Positions 42,619 through 52,228 of a stretch of 64,000 nt of DNA are shown piece by piece (the first letter of the stretch is position 1; the number at the start of each line of letters is the position of its first letter). Made by a program: the position numbers and the translations under genes. A model generated the notes under the pieces. It was not told the DNA's origin and did not search any database. It saw only the letters and a list, made by a program, of their open reading frames with translations. Source of the DNA: Winkia neuii subsp. neuii DSM 8576 (GTDB lineage: Bacteria; Actinomycetota; Actinomycetes; Actinomycetales; Actinomycetaceae); NCBI RefSeq assembly GCF_000420405.1, contig NZ_ATUW01000003.1:219357-283356 (forward strand). Reading direction: 5' to 3'.

Positions 42619-43489
42619 GGCCACTCTTTCGGAGCGGTCGCGTTTCACGTTGCCCACCATGGGCACCGTGGCAACTATTACTACGCCCGTTCCGCTGCCT
42701 CAACGTCTCAAGGAGCGCATCGGCAGTGAGCTGGCAACCTTGGAGGGGCGGCTTTCGAAGTTTCTGCCCGGCTCTGACGTGTGGCAGCTAAACCAGGGCG
42801 GTTGGGTGTACGTTCACCCTTCTACAGGGGCGTTGCTGCTTGCTGCCCGCCAGTTTGCTTCTCTTTCCGAGGGCGCGTTCACCCCTCTGATCGGCGCTCT
42901 GGCGGACTTGTGGGACGTGAAGGCGTACCTGGCTTCCGTGGCGGCGGGGGTGGATCCCGTATTGCCGGAGCCAGAGCAGATTGCGAGCGCCCGGGCTGCC
43001 TGTAACCCTAACCTGTTGGAGCACGGCGGCGGGTTGAACTTCCGTCTTCGCTCGGGGGCCAAGATTGATTTTGGGGGCATCGGCAAGGGTTTTGCCGCCG
43101 ACAGGATTCGCGATCTTTGCCAAAGGTGGGGGTTAGAGCAGGCACTGGTGGACATAGGTACCTCGTCTGTGGCCGCGTTGGGTGGGCCTTGGCGGGTGGG
43201 GGTGCGTGCGGGCACCGACACCATTTCTGAGGTGGTTGAGCTTGGCGATGGACAGTCGCTGTCTACCTCCGGCGACTATTTGCAGCGGCTGCCCGAGCTG
43301 GTTTCTGGGCAGGTGGTCCACCACATAATTGATCCGGCTACGGGGCGCCCTGCTTCCAGTGGCATTCGCCAGGTCAGCGTGGTTTGTGCAGATGGGGTAA
43401 GGGCGGAGGTCTGTTCTACTACCGCTTTGGTGGGCAAACGCCCTCGGGCGCTTTTCGAGGGCGTGCGGGTGGTCTCGGTCAGTCGCTAA
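42602..43489 (+). CDS. apbE: ApbE-family FAD:protein FMN transferase
   Basis: A 295-residue enzyme that moves FMN from FAD onto a Thr of its target protein outside the membrane. The ApbE signatures are FTLPTMGTVATIT at the N-terminus, KIDFGGIGKGFAADRI, and HHIIDPATGRPA. No clear signal peptide or lipobox is seen at the N-terminus, which is unusual for ApbE; a signal-less form acting in the cytosol, or a wrongly chosen start, are both possible. It overlaps the FMN-binding lipoprotein gene by 17 bases, so its substrate is almost certainly that protein. The 3' end overlaps the convergent ABC ATPase gene by 11 bases. Confidence 0.92.
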   Translation: MTKTTRATLSERSRFTLPTMGTVATITTPVPLPQRLKERIGSELATLEGRLSKFLPGSDVWQLNQGGWVYVHPSTGALLLAARQFASLSEGAFTPLIGALADLWDVKAYLASVAAGVDPVLPEPEQIASARAACNPNLLEHGGGLNFRLRSGAKIDFGGIGKGFAADRIRDLCQRWGLEQALVDIGTSSVAALGGPWRVGVRAGTDTISEVVELGDGQSLSTSGDYLQRLPELVSGQVVHHIIDPATGRPASSGIRQVSVVCADGVRAEVCSTTALVGKRPRALFEGVRVVSVSR

Positions 43490-44243
43490 CTACAGCCACC
43501 GTGCGCCCAGCTATTGGCGCAAGCGCAAAGGGGCACTCGTATAGGCGTTTCAGTAGCTGTTCCGTCAATACTTGCTGTACCGGCCCAAAGGCGGCAACTT
43601 GCCCTTGCCGCAACCCCAACACTTTGCCCCCTAGCAGGAGGGCATGGTTGGGATCGTGTGTACTTAGAACAATCGTGTTGCCGAACTGGGCGTTTAGCGT
43701 GCGCAAACTCGTGAGCAGATGGTGGGCGTGGGCGGGGTCTAGGTGGGCGGCAGGCTCGTCTAACACGATCATTTCGGCATCTTGGGCGAGGGCGGCTGCC
43801 AGAGAACACAGTTGGCGTTCCCCACCCGAAATCTGGTTGTACCCTTTGCCTGCAAGGCTCGCTATCCCCATCGCCTGCAGGCATTCGTTGGCGATCTGCC
43901 GGTCTTTTGCCGAGGGCGAAGCGAAGTAGCCGAGCCTGCCTGTGCGGGCCATGGTTACTACCTCGAGCACAGAAAAATTGAAGGCGGGGCGCAGTTGCTG
44001 CGGCACGTAGGCCACTTTGCGGGCAATCTGCTTTGGGGTGAGCCCGGTGATGTTTTCCCCTTGCAGCAATACTTCTCCACTCGTTGGGGCCAGTGCCCCA
44101 ACTAATATTTCTAACAGCGTGGATTTACCGATCCCGTTGGGCCCTAGCAGGGTCAGGATTTGCCCGGCTTCAAGGTGGAAAGAAATCTCGCGTAATACCT
44201 GCTGCGAGCCGTAGCTAAAGCACAGGTTCTTGACTTCTATCAT
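43479..44243 (-). CDS. Iron-siderophore ABC transporter ATP-binding protein (FecE-like)
   Basis: A 254-residue ATPase of the FecE/BtuD group. Walker A is GPNGIGKST (about residue 34), the signature ISGGERQLCSLAAAL, Walker B MIVLDEPAAHLD, and the switch LSTHDP. ATG 44243 overlaps the permease stop (ATGA). It is the third gene of the binding protein-permease-ATPase operon on the minus strand. It converges with apbE and the two coding ends overlap by 11 bases. Confidence 0.93.
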   Translation of the reverse strand: MIEVKNLCFSYGSQQVLREISFHLEAGQILTLLGPNGIGKSTLLEILVGALAPTSGEVLLQGENITGLTPKQIARKVAYVPQQLRPAFNFSVLEVVTMARTGRLGYFASPSAKDRQIANECLQAMGIASLAGKGYNQISGGERQLCSLAAALAQDAEMIVLDEPAAHLDPAHAHHLLTSLRTLNAQFGNTIVLSTHDPNHALLLGGKVLGLRQGQVAAFGPVQQVLTEQLLKRLYECPFALAPIAGRTVAVVSD

Positions 44244-45229
44244 TCGAAACTAACCCGCCCTCGTACAATCAAGAACAGGAATACGGGCACGCCCACTATG
44301 CCAGTTAGGACGCCAAGTGGGAGCTCCCCGCTAGTTAGGGTGCGGGCTAGCAGATCGATTCCAAGTAACATGGTTGCCCCCATCGATAGTGAGGCGCCAA
44401 AAACTTCGCGCATGTCGTTTCCAACAATCATGCGCGCGAAGTGGGGTATTACTACCCCAACCCAGCCTACGATGCCGGCCACCGAGATGACCACAGCGGC
44501 CAGGATTGAGGCGGCGAACAGGGCAATGCCACGTTCCCGGGATACGTTTATGCCTATTGAACGGGCAAACTTGTCGTCAAAACTGATGGCGTTCAGGCGC
44601 CACAGCAGGGCTGAAAGAACCACCGTAGCTCCCAGCAGGGCCGGCAGAATGGAGGCCAGCTGCGAGGTAGAGATGGAAGAGATAGAGCCCATCAGCCAAA
44701 AAACAATTTGCGGCAATTTTTCGTAAGGGTCGGCCACAAACTTCAAAAATGACACCAGCGAAGCAAAGAATGCGCCCACTAGCATGCCCGCCAGGATCAA
44801 AGTGACCGGGCCCGACCGGGACGCTTTAGCTAGCAGGAAGGTCAGGGCAACGGACACGACCGCCCATCCCACGGCACTTACTTGGACCAGCACAGAAGAA
44901 GCACCCAGCACAATGGCGAGGGCGGCACCGAAGCCAGCCCCGTTGGCCACTCCCAGCGTGTAGGGAGAAGATAGTGGGTTGTGGAAGATTGCCTGGTACA
45001 CGGCCCCGGCTCCCGCGAGCGCTGCCCCTACCAGTGCGGCTGCCCCGATGCGGGGGAAGCGGACTACGTACAGTACGGTTGCCGTCTGCGGATCGGCTTT
45101 GCCAACGAGTGCAGCAAGTATTTGGGGGATTTCGATTGGGAATGCCCCGATAGCCGCCGAGACCAGGGCCAGGCTAACTGGTAGGGCAACGAATCCGCAG
45201 GCCGCGCCCAGGCGAGCGGCTTTACTCAC
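44240..45229 (-). CDS. FecCD-family iron-siderophore ABC permease
   Basis: A 329-residue permease with about ten helices. FecCD signatures are RFPRIGAAALVGAALAGAGA, QAIFHNPLSSPYTLGVANGA, and the coupling segment RSIGINVSRERGIALFAAS. PHFARMIVGNDMR precedes the last helices, as usual. A single permease gene suggests a homodimer, as in BtuC-type systems. The start overlaps the 3' end of the binding-protein gene by eight bases, indicating tight coupling. Substrate is a ferric chelate, haem or cobalamin; the iron context favours the first. Confidence 0.93.
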   Translation of the reverse strand: MSKAARLGAACGFVALPVSLALVSAAIGAFPIEIPQILAALVGKADPQTATVLYVVRFPRIGAAALVGAALAGAGAVYQAIFHNPLSSPYTLGVANGAGFGAALAIVLGASSVLVQVSAVGWAVVSVALTFLLAKASRSGPVTLILAGMLVGAFFASLVSFLKFVADPYEKLPQIVFWLMGSISSISTSQLASILPALLGATVVLSALLWRLNAISFDDKFARSIGINVSRERGIALFAASILAAVVISVAGIVGWVGVVIPHFARMIVGNDMREVFGASLSMGATMLLGIDLLARTLTSGELPLGVLTGIVGVPVFLFLIVRGRVSFE

Positions 45230-46337
45230 TTACCTTGCCTTTGAACGGAACGCCGTAGAAGGTCTTGTAGAAGGCTTCGGCCCTCTTTTGCACGTAGCTT
45301 GCGCTTACTAGGTCAGGGTAGAACTTGTGGGCGAAGTAGGGTTCGCCCAGCGCCATCGAGTCGGTGTCGGGGTTTCCCCAGGGCTTCGTCCAGTAGGGGG
45401 CTTTGATTACGTTGCCGTTCTTTACGGCACGCATTTTCTGCCATTTCGGATCGGTTGTAACCTGTTCGTACACTTCCGGGTAGCGATCCTGCACCACCAC
45501 GTAATCTGGGTCCCAGGCTAGGGCTTGTTCGAAGTTGTACTGTTTGTAGCCTTGAATGTCTTTCGCAGCCACGTTTACCGCGCCCGCGCGCACCAGTTGT
45601 GCCCCCACGTACTTGTCGTTGCCGTAGGTTTGGCCGCCCTCGTTGGCAACTAGCACGGTTTTGGGTGCAGTAACTTTCCCAACCTTACTTTCCACGTACT
45701 TGCGCGATTGGGTGGTAAATTCCCAGAGCTTGTTGGCGCGCTCTTGTTTGCCAGTCAGTTTGCCCAAGGTTTTTACCGACCATTCCAGGCCGTCGGTGTA
45801 GGCCTTGTCGGAGTTGGCCAGGCGCGGGTTTTGGGCTTCTTTTTGTTTGCCTTCGGCTCGCAGCGACACCGTGGCGTAGGGAATGTGTAGGCTCTCTAGC
45901 TTTTTCAGGTCGGCGGGATTGGCCTGGGAGGCCACTATGACAATGTCGGGTTTTAGAGCGGCCACGTTTTCGACGTTCATGGAGTCGAGCTGGCCGGGGG
46001 TGGCCAGTTTCTGAATGCCGGGAAAGACATCTTTCATGTATTCGCCCAGGTTGCGTTCCCATTTCTTTTCGATGCCCACCACCTGTTTTTGGGCGCCGAG
46101 TTGGGCGAGGATATCTACAGAGTGGTGCTGTAGAACCACCATGCGCTTCACGGGAACTTTTACTTTGACCTGGTGGTCAGCCTGGTCGGTGAAGCTGATT
46201 TCTTTACTTGGCTGCTGGCTTTGGGAGGCTGAGGCTGGCGGTTTGGCTTGGCTGTCGTTTGCCTCTTGGGCGCACCCTGCCAGCATTGGAAGCAGGGCTA
46301 GGGTCAATAAGCTGGCAGTTATTTTGCGAGGGCGCAT
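45222..46337 (-). CDS. Siderophore-type ABC substrate-binding lipoprotein
   Basis: A 371-residue lipoprotein. ATG 46337 has AAGAAG six bases upstream and starts a clean signal peptide with lipobox LAGC (Cys about 22). The mature part is a class III binding protein (FecB/FepB/BtuF fold): VKVPVKRMVVLQHHSVDILAQLGAQKQVVGI at the start (split here by motif: PVKRMVVLQ and DILAQLGA), KPDIVIVASQ in the middle, and a long linking helix. The family binds ferric siderophores or related chelates. No DtxR-type box is visible in its upstream 240 bases, in contrast to the two other iron-linked operons. Confidence 0.92.
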   Translation of the reverse strand: MRPRKITASLLTLALLPMLAGCAQEANDSQAKPPASASQSQQPSKEISFTDQADHQVKVKVPVKRMVVLQHHSVDILAQLGAQKQVVGIEKKWERNLGEYMKDVFPGIQKLATPGQLDSMNVENVAALKPDIVIVASQANPADLKKLESLHIPYATVSLRAEGKQKEAQNPRLANSDKAYTDGLEWSVKTLGKLTGKQERANKLWEFTTQSRKYVESKVGKVTAPKTVLVANEGGQTYGNDKYVGAQLVRAGAVNVAAKDIQGYKQYNFEQALAWDPDYVVVQDRYPEVYEQVTTDPKWQKMRAVKNGNVIKAPYWTKPWGNPDTDSMALGEPYFAHKFYPDLVSASYVQKRAEAFYKTFYGVPFKGKVSE

Positions 46338-46520
46338 ATTCGCTTCTTCTTTCCTTTTTGTTCCGCAATTTCGACTAGAAAGCATTCACATTCAATCATA
46401 AATGGATCCCTGTCCCCTACTCGCGCCCCTCGGGTTTGGGAGCATTTGTCGAGGGCGGTAAGGCGCTGCTGCCGGGAACAAGAGCGCCGCTTCGCCGCCT
46501 AAGCGCCCCGCCAAACTGGT

Positions 46521-46558
46521 CTAATTAAATTAGCTTTTTCTGGATCTTGCGTTATACC
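46521..46558 (+). promoter_or_regulatory. Possible pdxST promoter with palindrome
   Basis: CTAATTAAATTAG (46521-46533) is a perfect 13-base palindrome. Its end overlaps a weak -35 TTAGCT (46530-46535), and TATACC (46553-46558) is a possible -10 at 17 bases. The pdxS start is 24 bases later. A regulator site is suggested but unproven. Confidence 0.35.
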
Positions 46559-46581
46559 ACTAAAGGAGGCAGGATCTAATC

Positions 46582-47514
46582 ATGGCTAAAGACACTGTCG
46601 CTAAGGGCGACGCAGAAAAAGAAGTTCGTACTGGTTCCCCGCTGGTCAAGCGCGGCTTGGCTGACATGCTCAAGGGCGGAGTGATCATGGACGTGGTCAC
46701 CCCCGAGCAGGCTCGCATCGCCGAGGACGCCGGGGCTGTTGCGGTTATGGCACTAGAACGCGTGCCTGCCGATATTCGCGCCCAGGGCGGGGTGGCTCGC
46801 ATGTCTGACCCCGATCTGATCGATTCCATTATCGACGAGGTTTCTATCCCGGTCATGGCCAAGGCACGCATCGGCCACTTTGTAGAAGCGCAAGTGCTCG
46901 AGCACCTGGGCGTCGACTACATCGACGAGTCCGAAGTGCTCTCGCCAGCCGATTATGCCCACCACATCGACAAGCACGATTTCAAGGTCCCGTTCGTTTG
47001 CGGGGCTACCAACCTGGGCGAGGCGATCCGCCGCATCGCCGAGGGCGCGGCCATGATTCGTTCCAAGGGCGAGGCCGGCACTGGCGACGTGTCGGAAGCT
47101 ACCACTCACATTCGCACAATTCGGGCCCAGATCGCTAAGCTACAGGCCACCTACAACGCTAATCCCGAGGAATTGTACGTGGCAGCCAAGGAATTGCAGG
47201 CCCCCTACGAGATAGTCGAAGAAGTGGCGCGCAACGGCAAGCTGCCTGTTGTGCTGTTTGTTGCGGGTGGGGTTGCCACCCCGGCTGACGCGGCAATGAT
47301 GATGCAGCTTGGCGCCGAGGGCGTTTTTGTTGGTTCGGGCATTTTCAAGTCGGGCAACCCGAAGGCTCGCGCCGAGGCTATTGTGAAGGCTGTGGCCCAG
47401 TACGACGATCCGGCGGTTGTTGCCGACGTCTCCCGTGGGCTGGGCGAGGCAATGGTTGGGATCAACGTTTCTGATTTGCCCGCCCCCCACCGGCTAGCGG
47501 AGCGCGGCTGGTAA
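46582..47514 (+). CDS. pdxS: Pyridoxal 5'-phosphate synthase, synthase subunit
   Basis: PdxS builds PLP from ribose 5-phosphate, glyceraldehyde 3-phosphate and ammonia delivered by PdxT. The 310-residue TIM-barrel protein shows [20 protein letters not shown], the [15 protein letters not shown] region with the active-site Lys, [14 protein letters not shown], and [12 protein letters not shown]. An AGGA sequence lies seven bases before ATG 46582, with AAAGGAGG just upstream. The TAA stop shares its last base with the pdxT ATG. PLP is the cofactor of SpeF and MetY in this window. Confidence 0.98.
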   Translation: MAKDTVAKGDAEKEVRTGSPLVKRGLADMLKGGVIMDVVTPEQARIAEDAGAVAVMALERVPADIRAQGGVARMSDPDLIDSIIDEVSIPVMAKARIGHFVEAQVLEHLGVDYIDESEVLSPADYAHHIDKHDFKVPFVCGATNLGEAIRRIAEGAAMIRSKGEAGTGDVSEATTHIRTIRAQIAKLQATYNANPEELYVAAKELQAPYEIVEEVARNGKLPVVLFVAGGVATPADAAMMMQLGAEGVFVGSGIFKSGNPKARAEAIVKAVAQYDDPAVVADVSRGLGEAMVGINVSDLPAPHRLAERGW

Positions 47515-48152
47515 TGGCAGGGTCTGTAACGCCCGGAGTTCGCAGTGCGGCCTCCGGGCCTACTATTGGGGTTTTAGCCTTGCAGGGCGGGGTCGCTGAG
47601 CACGCGCACATGCTTCGCCAACTGGGCGCAAACGTGAAGCTGGTGCGCAAGCGCGCCGATTTGAGCTCCGGCATAGACGGAGTGGTATTGCCGGGCGGGG
47701 AATCTTCTACCATCGATCGGCTGCTCAGGATTTTCGACATGAAGGCCCTGCTGGGCGATTTGTTGCGGGATGGACTGCCTTGTTTGGCCACCTGTGCGGG
47801 CATGATTTTGCTGGCTCGCGAGGTCGTGGATGCGGCACCTGGGCAAACCTCGCTAAAGGTCTTGGACGCCACCGTTTCGCGCAACGTTTACGGCAGCCAG
47901 ACGGCCTCTGCGGAGGTCACGTTGGATACCCCATTGGGGCCGGTTGTGGGGGCTTTCATCAGGGCCCCTAAGATTGTGCGGGTTGGCGAGGGCGTGCAGG
48001 TACTAGCGCGCCGCTACCCCGCTCAGGGCGGTTTGGATCCCGAGGGCGACATTGTGGCGGTAAAGAGCAAGAACATTGTTGCGCTTTCGTTCCATCCCGA
48101 GCTTACCGGCGACGCCACGTTCCACGCCGATTTGCTTGAGCGTTTGCGCTAA
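47514..48152 (+). CDS. pdxT: Pyridoxal 5'-phosphate synthase, glutaminase subunit
   Basis: PdxT releases ammonia from glutamine and channels it to PdxS. Class I glutaminase motifs: GVLALQGGVAEH at the start, LPGGESST, CLATCAGMILLA with the nucleophile Cys, and FHPELTGD with the catalytic His and Glu. At 212 residues it is about 15 longer than usual at the N-terminus ([16 protein letters not shown]), because the start is set by TAATG overlap with pdxS. It converges with the radical SAM gene. Confidence 0.97.
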   Translation: MAGSVTPGVRSAASGPTIGVLALQGGVAEHAHMLRQLGANVKLVRKRADLSSGIDGVVLPGGESSTIDRLLRIFDMKALLGDLLRDGLPCLATCAGMILLAREVVDAAPGQTSLKVLDATVSRNVYGSQTASAEVTLDTPLGPVVGAFIRAPKIVRVGEGVQVLARRYPAQGGLDPEGDIVAVKSKNIVALSFHPELTGDATFHADLLERLR

Positions 48153-48249
48153 CGCATTTTTCCAGCACAGCGAGCCTTCTACGCGCTAGCCGGAAGCGCA
48201 CGGCTGGGTGCCCCGGGCAGTGCTCGAACGTGCCTAGTTGCATGCGCTG

Positions 48250-49494
48250 CTAGTTGCATCCGGGCGGGAGCGGTTGCGGATCCGCAAACCAGCCTTTGGG
48301 CATGGGACCGGTATAGCCTTCGGGTACATACAGGCAGCTGGGGTCGCTTGCTAGCGGATCCCCTGTTAGTGCGTAGGCGCTCGAGCGGGAGCCGCCGCAG
48401 AAGTGGTTGTATTTGCACACCCCGCATTTGCCTTTGAAGCCGTCCGGTGTGCGCAGTTGCCGCATCACGGGCGTGTTGGCGTACAGGTCTGCCAGAGGGG
48501 TCTCTTTGACCGAGCCCACGTGGATCGGTAGGAAGCCCGAGGGGTAGACGTCCCCAACGTGGTCTATGAACACGAACCCTGACCCTGAGTTGATTGCCAG
48601 TGGGGTGCGGGGTTTGCGGGGTTTGCGCGGGTGGGCTCCTATTAGTCGCGTAGTTTCTTTGGTGAGCCAGTGGTAGAGCTCGCCCCGTTCGGGAAGGGCA
48701 GTGCCTTTTTCGTGGGCTTCGTCGCGTTGGAAGGCGACTCTGCGGTATTGTGGCGCCTCTGTAGTTTTGATGGCGATGCGGTCCGACACGTCGTGGAGCC
48801 AGTGCAACACGTCTTCGCGTTCGGCTGGGCTCAGCATGTTTAGCTGCGCTCCCCGCCCGGTGGGGACAAGGAAGAAGACGTACCACATGAACGCTTCTAA
48901 TTCTATGGCTTTTGCCAGCATGGCTGGGGCTTCGTGGATGTTGCCGCGCGTTAGGGTGGAGTTTATTTGCAGGCGAAACCCCACCTGGTTGATCATGTGT
49001 GTAGCTTCGACGGTTTTTTCAAAGGTGCCAGCTATTCCGCGAAAGGCGTCGTGGGTGGCGGCAGTTGCCCCGTCCATGGATACGGACATGGCTTTGCCTC
49101 CGGCTTCCCTAAGGGCTTTGAGCCTATCCATGGTGAATAGTGGGGTAACCGAGGGCGAGATAGAAACTGAAAGCCCCAGCGAGGTTCCGTAGCGAACCAG
49201 TTCTACTAGGTCTTCGCGTTCGAAGCAGTCGCCTCCGGTAAACACTACTAGCGGGCGCGGTTTTTCGTAGGCGGCGAGCTGGTCAAGCAGGTTTTTGCCT
49301 TCTGCTGTGGTCAATTGTCCCGGGGCTGCGTGCGGTTGCGCTTCAGCCCGGCAATGCTTGCAGACGAGGGCGCAGGCCCTGGTTACCTCCCAAATTGCGA
49401 TAAAGGGCTTTTTCGTTAAGTCGTGTCTAATTTGCCTAACCACCGGATGCTTGCGTGTTTTCCCTGTTACCGCAGCATTTGGGTGGTTTGACAT
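48250..49494 (-). CDS. Radical SAM/SPASM protein (TIGR04053-like)
   Basis: A 414-residue protein. ATG 49494 has AAGGAG six bases upstream. The radical SAM cluster motif is CALVCKHC (C41, C45, C48), followed by FTGGDCFEREDL. The C-terminal SPASM-type Cys set lies in KCGVCKYNHFCGG with a later Cys in DPSCLY; it would bind an auxiliary Fe-S cluster. The pattern fits the TIGR04053 group, related to haem-modifying and peptide-modifying SPASM enzymes, whose reaction is unproven. No short peptide substrate gene is obvious next to it. It is preceded by the clpC terminator and converges with pdxT. Confidence 0.88.
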   Translation of the reverse strand: MSNHPNAAVTGKTRKHPVVRQIRHDLTKKPFIAIWEVTRACALVCKHCRAEAQPHAAPGQLTTAEGKNLLDQLAAYEKPRPLVVFTGGDCFEREDLVELVRYGTSLGLSVSISPSVTPLFTMDRLKALREAGGKAMSVSMDGATAATHDAFRGIAGTFEKTVEATHMINQVGFRLQINSTLTRGNIHEAPAMLAKAIELEAFMWYVFFLVPTGRGAQLNMLSPAEREDVLHWLHDVSDRIAIKTTEAPQYRRVAFQRDEAHEKGTALPERGELYHWLTKETTRLIGAHPRKPRKPRTPLAINSGSGFVFIDHVGDVYPSGFLPIHVGSVKETPLADLYANTPVMRQLRTPDGFKGKCGVCKYNHFCGGSRSSAYALTGDPLASDPSCLYVPEGYTGPMPKGWFADPQPLPPGCN

Positions 49495-49547
49495 TGGTGG
49501 CTCCTTACAACGAGTTTTTGACGCATTCATTTTACTCGTCATAAAAA

Positions 49548-49581
49548 TAGGTGCGGGTGAAGTATCCTTCACCCGCACCTA
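49548..49581 (-). terminator. Intrinsic terminator of clpC
   Basis: TAGGTGCGGGTGAA (49548-49561) is exactly complementary to 49568-49581, a 14-bp stem with a six-base loop. On the minus strand it is followed by TTTTTAT, a proper T-tract. It starts 14 bases past the clpC stop. The downstream radical SAM gene must have its own promoter within the next 50 bases. Confidence 0.9.
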
Positions 49582-49595
49582 GCTAAGCCAGTCTC

Positions 49596-52115
49596 TCAGT
49601 CCTCGCTACTAGCTGCCTGCCCCTGGGAAAGCTCGGGAGCGTTTGCAGTACCTTGATGCTTGAACTGGAATTCCAATGGATCGTTCGGGTCGACATCTAC
49701 CAACACCGATTCGCCATCCTTGAAATCTCCGAACAATATCTTTTCAGATAGCGGATCTTCGATCTCGCGCTGAATAGCCCTGCGCAACGGACGCGCGCCA
49801 AGTACCGGATCGTACCCCTTGTCGGCAAGCAGCTCGCGGGCGGCCGAAGTCAGTTCTATCTTCATGTCGCGGTCTGCCATGCGAGCCGAAAGCTGGCTCA
49901 TCATCAGATCCACAATCTTTACGATCTCGTCGCGCTGCAGCGGCGGGAACACCACCACCTCGTCGACGCGGTTCAAAAACTCGGGGCGGAAGTGCTGCTT
50001 CAGCTCCTCCGACACCTTCGAGCGCATCCGATCGTAATCGGTAGACAGATCGCCGGCAGCCTGGAACCCAGTCATTACCCCCTTGTTGATGTCGCGGGTA
50101 CCCAGGTTGGTGGTCATGGTGATCACGGTGTTCTTGAAGTCCACCAGGCGCCCCTGCGAATCCGTTAGACGGCCGTCCTCTAGAATCTGCAGCAAAGTGT
50201 TGAAAATGTCGGGGTGAGCCTTCTCGACCTCGTCAAACAACACCACGCTGAACGGCCGGCGGCGCACCTTCTCGGTAAGCTCGCCGCCCTCGTCAAAACC
50301 AACGTATCCCGGAGGAGCCCCGAACAAACGCGACGAGGTGTGCTTCTCGCCAAACTCGGACATATCTAGTTGGATCAGCGCGTCCTCGTCACCAAATAGG
50401 AACTCAGCTAGAGCCTTGGCAAGTTCGGTCTTACCAACACCCGTGGGGCCCGCAAAGATGAACGAACCACCGGGGCGCTTCGGATCCTTCAGACCCGCGC
50501 GAGTACGCCTAATTGACTTGGAAAGCGCCTGCACGGCCTTGTCCTGGCCAATAATCCGCTTGTGCAGCTCATCTTCCATGTGCAACAGCTTGGTAGATTC
50601 AGTCTCAGTCAGCTTGAACACGGGAATGCCCGTAGACATGGCCAACACCTGAGCAATCGATTCCTCGGTAACCTCGGCAATGCGGTCCATGTCCCCGCTC
50701 TTCCATTCGCTCTCTTTGGAAGCACGCTGCTCCGTGAGCGTCTTCTCTTGATCGCGCAGCGAGGCGGCTGCCTCGAAATCCTGATCGTCAATGGCCGACT
50801 CTTTCTTGCGGCGCACATCGGCAATTTTCTCGTCAATCTCGCGCAGCTCTGGCGGGGCGGTCATGCGGCGAATGCGCAGGCGGGCTCCGGCCTCGTCAAT
50901 AAGGTCAATGGCCTTGTCGGGCAAGAAACGATCGGAAATATAACGGTCAGAAAGAGTGGCCGCAGCCTTGATCGCCTCGTCAGTAATGATCACCCTGTGA
51001 TGCGCCTCGTAGCGGTCGCGCAAACCCTTCAGAATCTGTTCAGTCTCTTCGACCGTGGGCTGCTCCACACGCACCGGCTGGAAACGCCGCTCCAGAGCGG
51101 CATCCTTTTCGATGTGCTTGCGGTATTCGTCGTTAGTGGTGGCCCCAATAGTCTGCAGCTCGCCGCGAGCCAGCATGGGCTTCAATATTGAAGCCGCGTC
51201 GATGGCTCCCTCTGCGGCACCGGCCCCCACCAAAGTGTGGATCTCGTCGATGAACAAAATAATGTCCCCGCGCGTGCGAATCTCTTTCAGCACCTTCTTT
51301 AGGCGCTCTTCGAAATCGCCGCGGTAGCGCGAACCAGCTACCAGCGAGCCCATGTCCAGGCTGTAAAGCTGCTTATCCTTCAAAGTCTCGGGCACGTCGC
51401 CAGCCACGATTGCCTGGGCCAACCCTTCCACCACCGAAGTCTTACCAACCCCGGGTTCGCCGATCAGCACCGGGTTGTTCTTGGTGCGCCGCGAAAGGAT
51501 CTGCATGACCCTTTCCATCTCGTTCTTGCGCCCAATCACGGGATCCAACTTTTGCTCGTGCGCAGCCTGGGTAAGGTTGCGCCCGAACTGGTCCAAAATA
51601 GCCGACCCGGACTTTTGCCCCTGGGGCGAGGACGAGCCTCCGACCCCCACGGCCTCCCCGCCCTCGGCGCGGCCCCCCTGGTAGCCAGAAAGTAGCTGAA
51701 CTACGTTGTGGCGCACGGTTTGCAAATCTGCACCCAGGTTGGTGAGGACTTGGGCGGCCACGCCCTCGCCCTCGCGAATAAGGCCGAGCAGAATGTGTTC
51801 GGTGCCAATGTAGTTGTGGCCGAGCTGCAAGGCCTCACGCAGCGAAAGCTCCAAGACCTTCTTAGCGCGCGGCGTGAAGGGGATGTGGCCCGGTACCGGC
51901 TGGTCGCCTGAGCCAATGATGGTAACTACTTCGTCGCGCACCTTGTCGCGGGAAACGTCCATCATCTCGAGGGCCTTGGCAGCTACCCCTTCGCCCTCGG
52001 TAATGAGCCCCAACAGCAGGTGTTCAGTGCCGATGTAGTTGTGGTTGAGGTTGCGTGCCTCATCCTGTGCCAACACGATGACGCGGCGGGCACGATCAGT
52101 AAACCGCTCGAACAT
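49596..52115 (-). CDS. clpC: ATP-dependent Clp protease ATP-binding subunit ClpC
   Basis: A Hsp100 unfoldase that feeds ClpP, 839 residues. ATG 52115 has AAAGGGAG five bases upstream and gives the standard [20 protein letters not shown] start. Domains: two N-terminal Clp repeats (1 to about 145), first AAA+ with GEPGVGKT and Walker B ILFIDEIH, a UVR/M-domain coiled coil ([20 protein letters not shown]), second AAA+ with GPTGVGKT and [10 protein letters not shown], and a C-terminal D2-small domain. No ctsR or mcsAB gene is nearby, as usual in actinobacteria. Terminated by the hairpin at 49548-49581. Confidence 0.98.
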   Translation of the reverse strand: MFERFTDRARRVIVLAQDEARNLNHNYIGTEHLLLGLITEGEGVAAKALEMMDVSRDKVRDEVVTIIGSGDQPVPGHIPFTPRAKKVLELSLREALQLGHNYIGTEHILLGLIREGEGVAAQVLTNLGADLQTVRHNVVQLLSGYQGGRAEGGEAVGVGGSSSPQGQKSGSAILDQFGRNLTQAAHEQKLDPVIGRKNEMERVMQILSRRTKNNPVLIGEPGVGKTSVVEGLAQAIVAGDVPETLKDKQLYSLDMGSLVAGSRYRGDFEERLKKVLKEIRTRGDIILFIDEIHTLVGAGAAEGAIDAASILKPMLARGELQTIGATTNDEYRKHIEKDAALERRFQPVRVEQPTVEETEQILKGLRDRYEAHHRVIITDEAIKAAATLSDRYISDRFLPDKAIDLIDEAGARLRIRRMTAPPELREIDEKIADVRRKKESAIDDQDFEAAASLRDQEKTLTEQRASKESEWKSGDMDRIAEVTEESIAQVLAMSTGIPVFKLTETESTKLLHMEDELHKRIIGQDKAVQALSKSIRRTRAGLKDPKRPGGSFIFAGPTGVGKTELAKALAEFLFGDEDALIQLDMSEFGEKHTSSRLFGAPPGYVGFDEGGELTEKVRRRPFSVVLFDEVEKAHPDIFNTLLQILEDGRLTDSQGRLVDFKNTVITMTTNLGTRDINKGVMTGFQAAGDLSTDYDRMRSKVSEELKQHFRPEFLNRVDEVVVFPPLQRDEIVKIVDLMMSQLSARMADRDMKIELTSAARELLADKGYDPVLGARPLRRAIQREIEDPLSEKILFGDFKDGESVLVDVDPNDPLEFQFKHQGTANAPELSQGQAASSED

Positions 52116-52228
52116 GAAACTCCCTTTTGGCGATTGCAAAAACTGTTTCCATTATGGAGGCTGGGCGCTTGTTCTTGCGGCGATGTTCGCTGCCAGCACA
52201 GGTTGGAGGGGCGCAAATCCCAGCTTTT

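Noticed and set aside
46338..46581. DtxR/IdeR box for the siderophore ABC importer
   Set aside because: No site with a convincing match was found between the importer and pdxS, although iron control would be expected.
50562..51191. 209-codon antisense frame within clpC
   Set aside because: Same reason: shadow of a certain gene.
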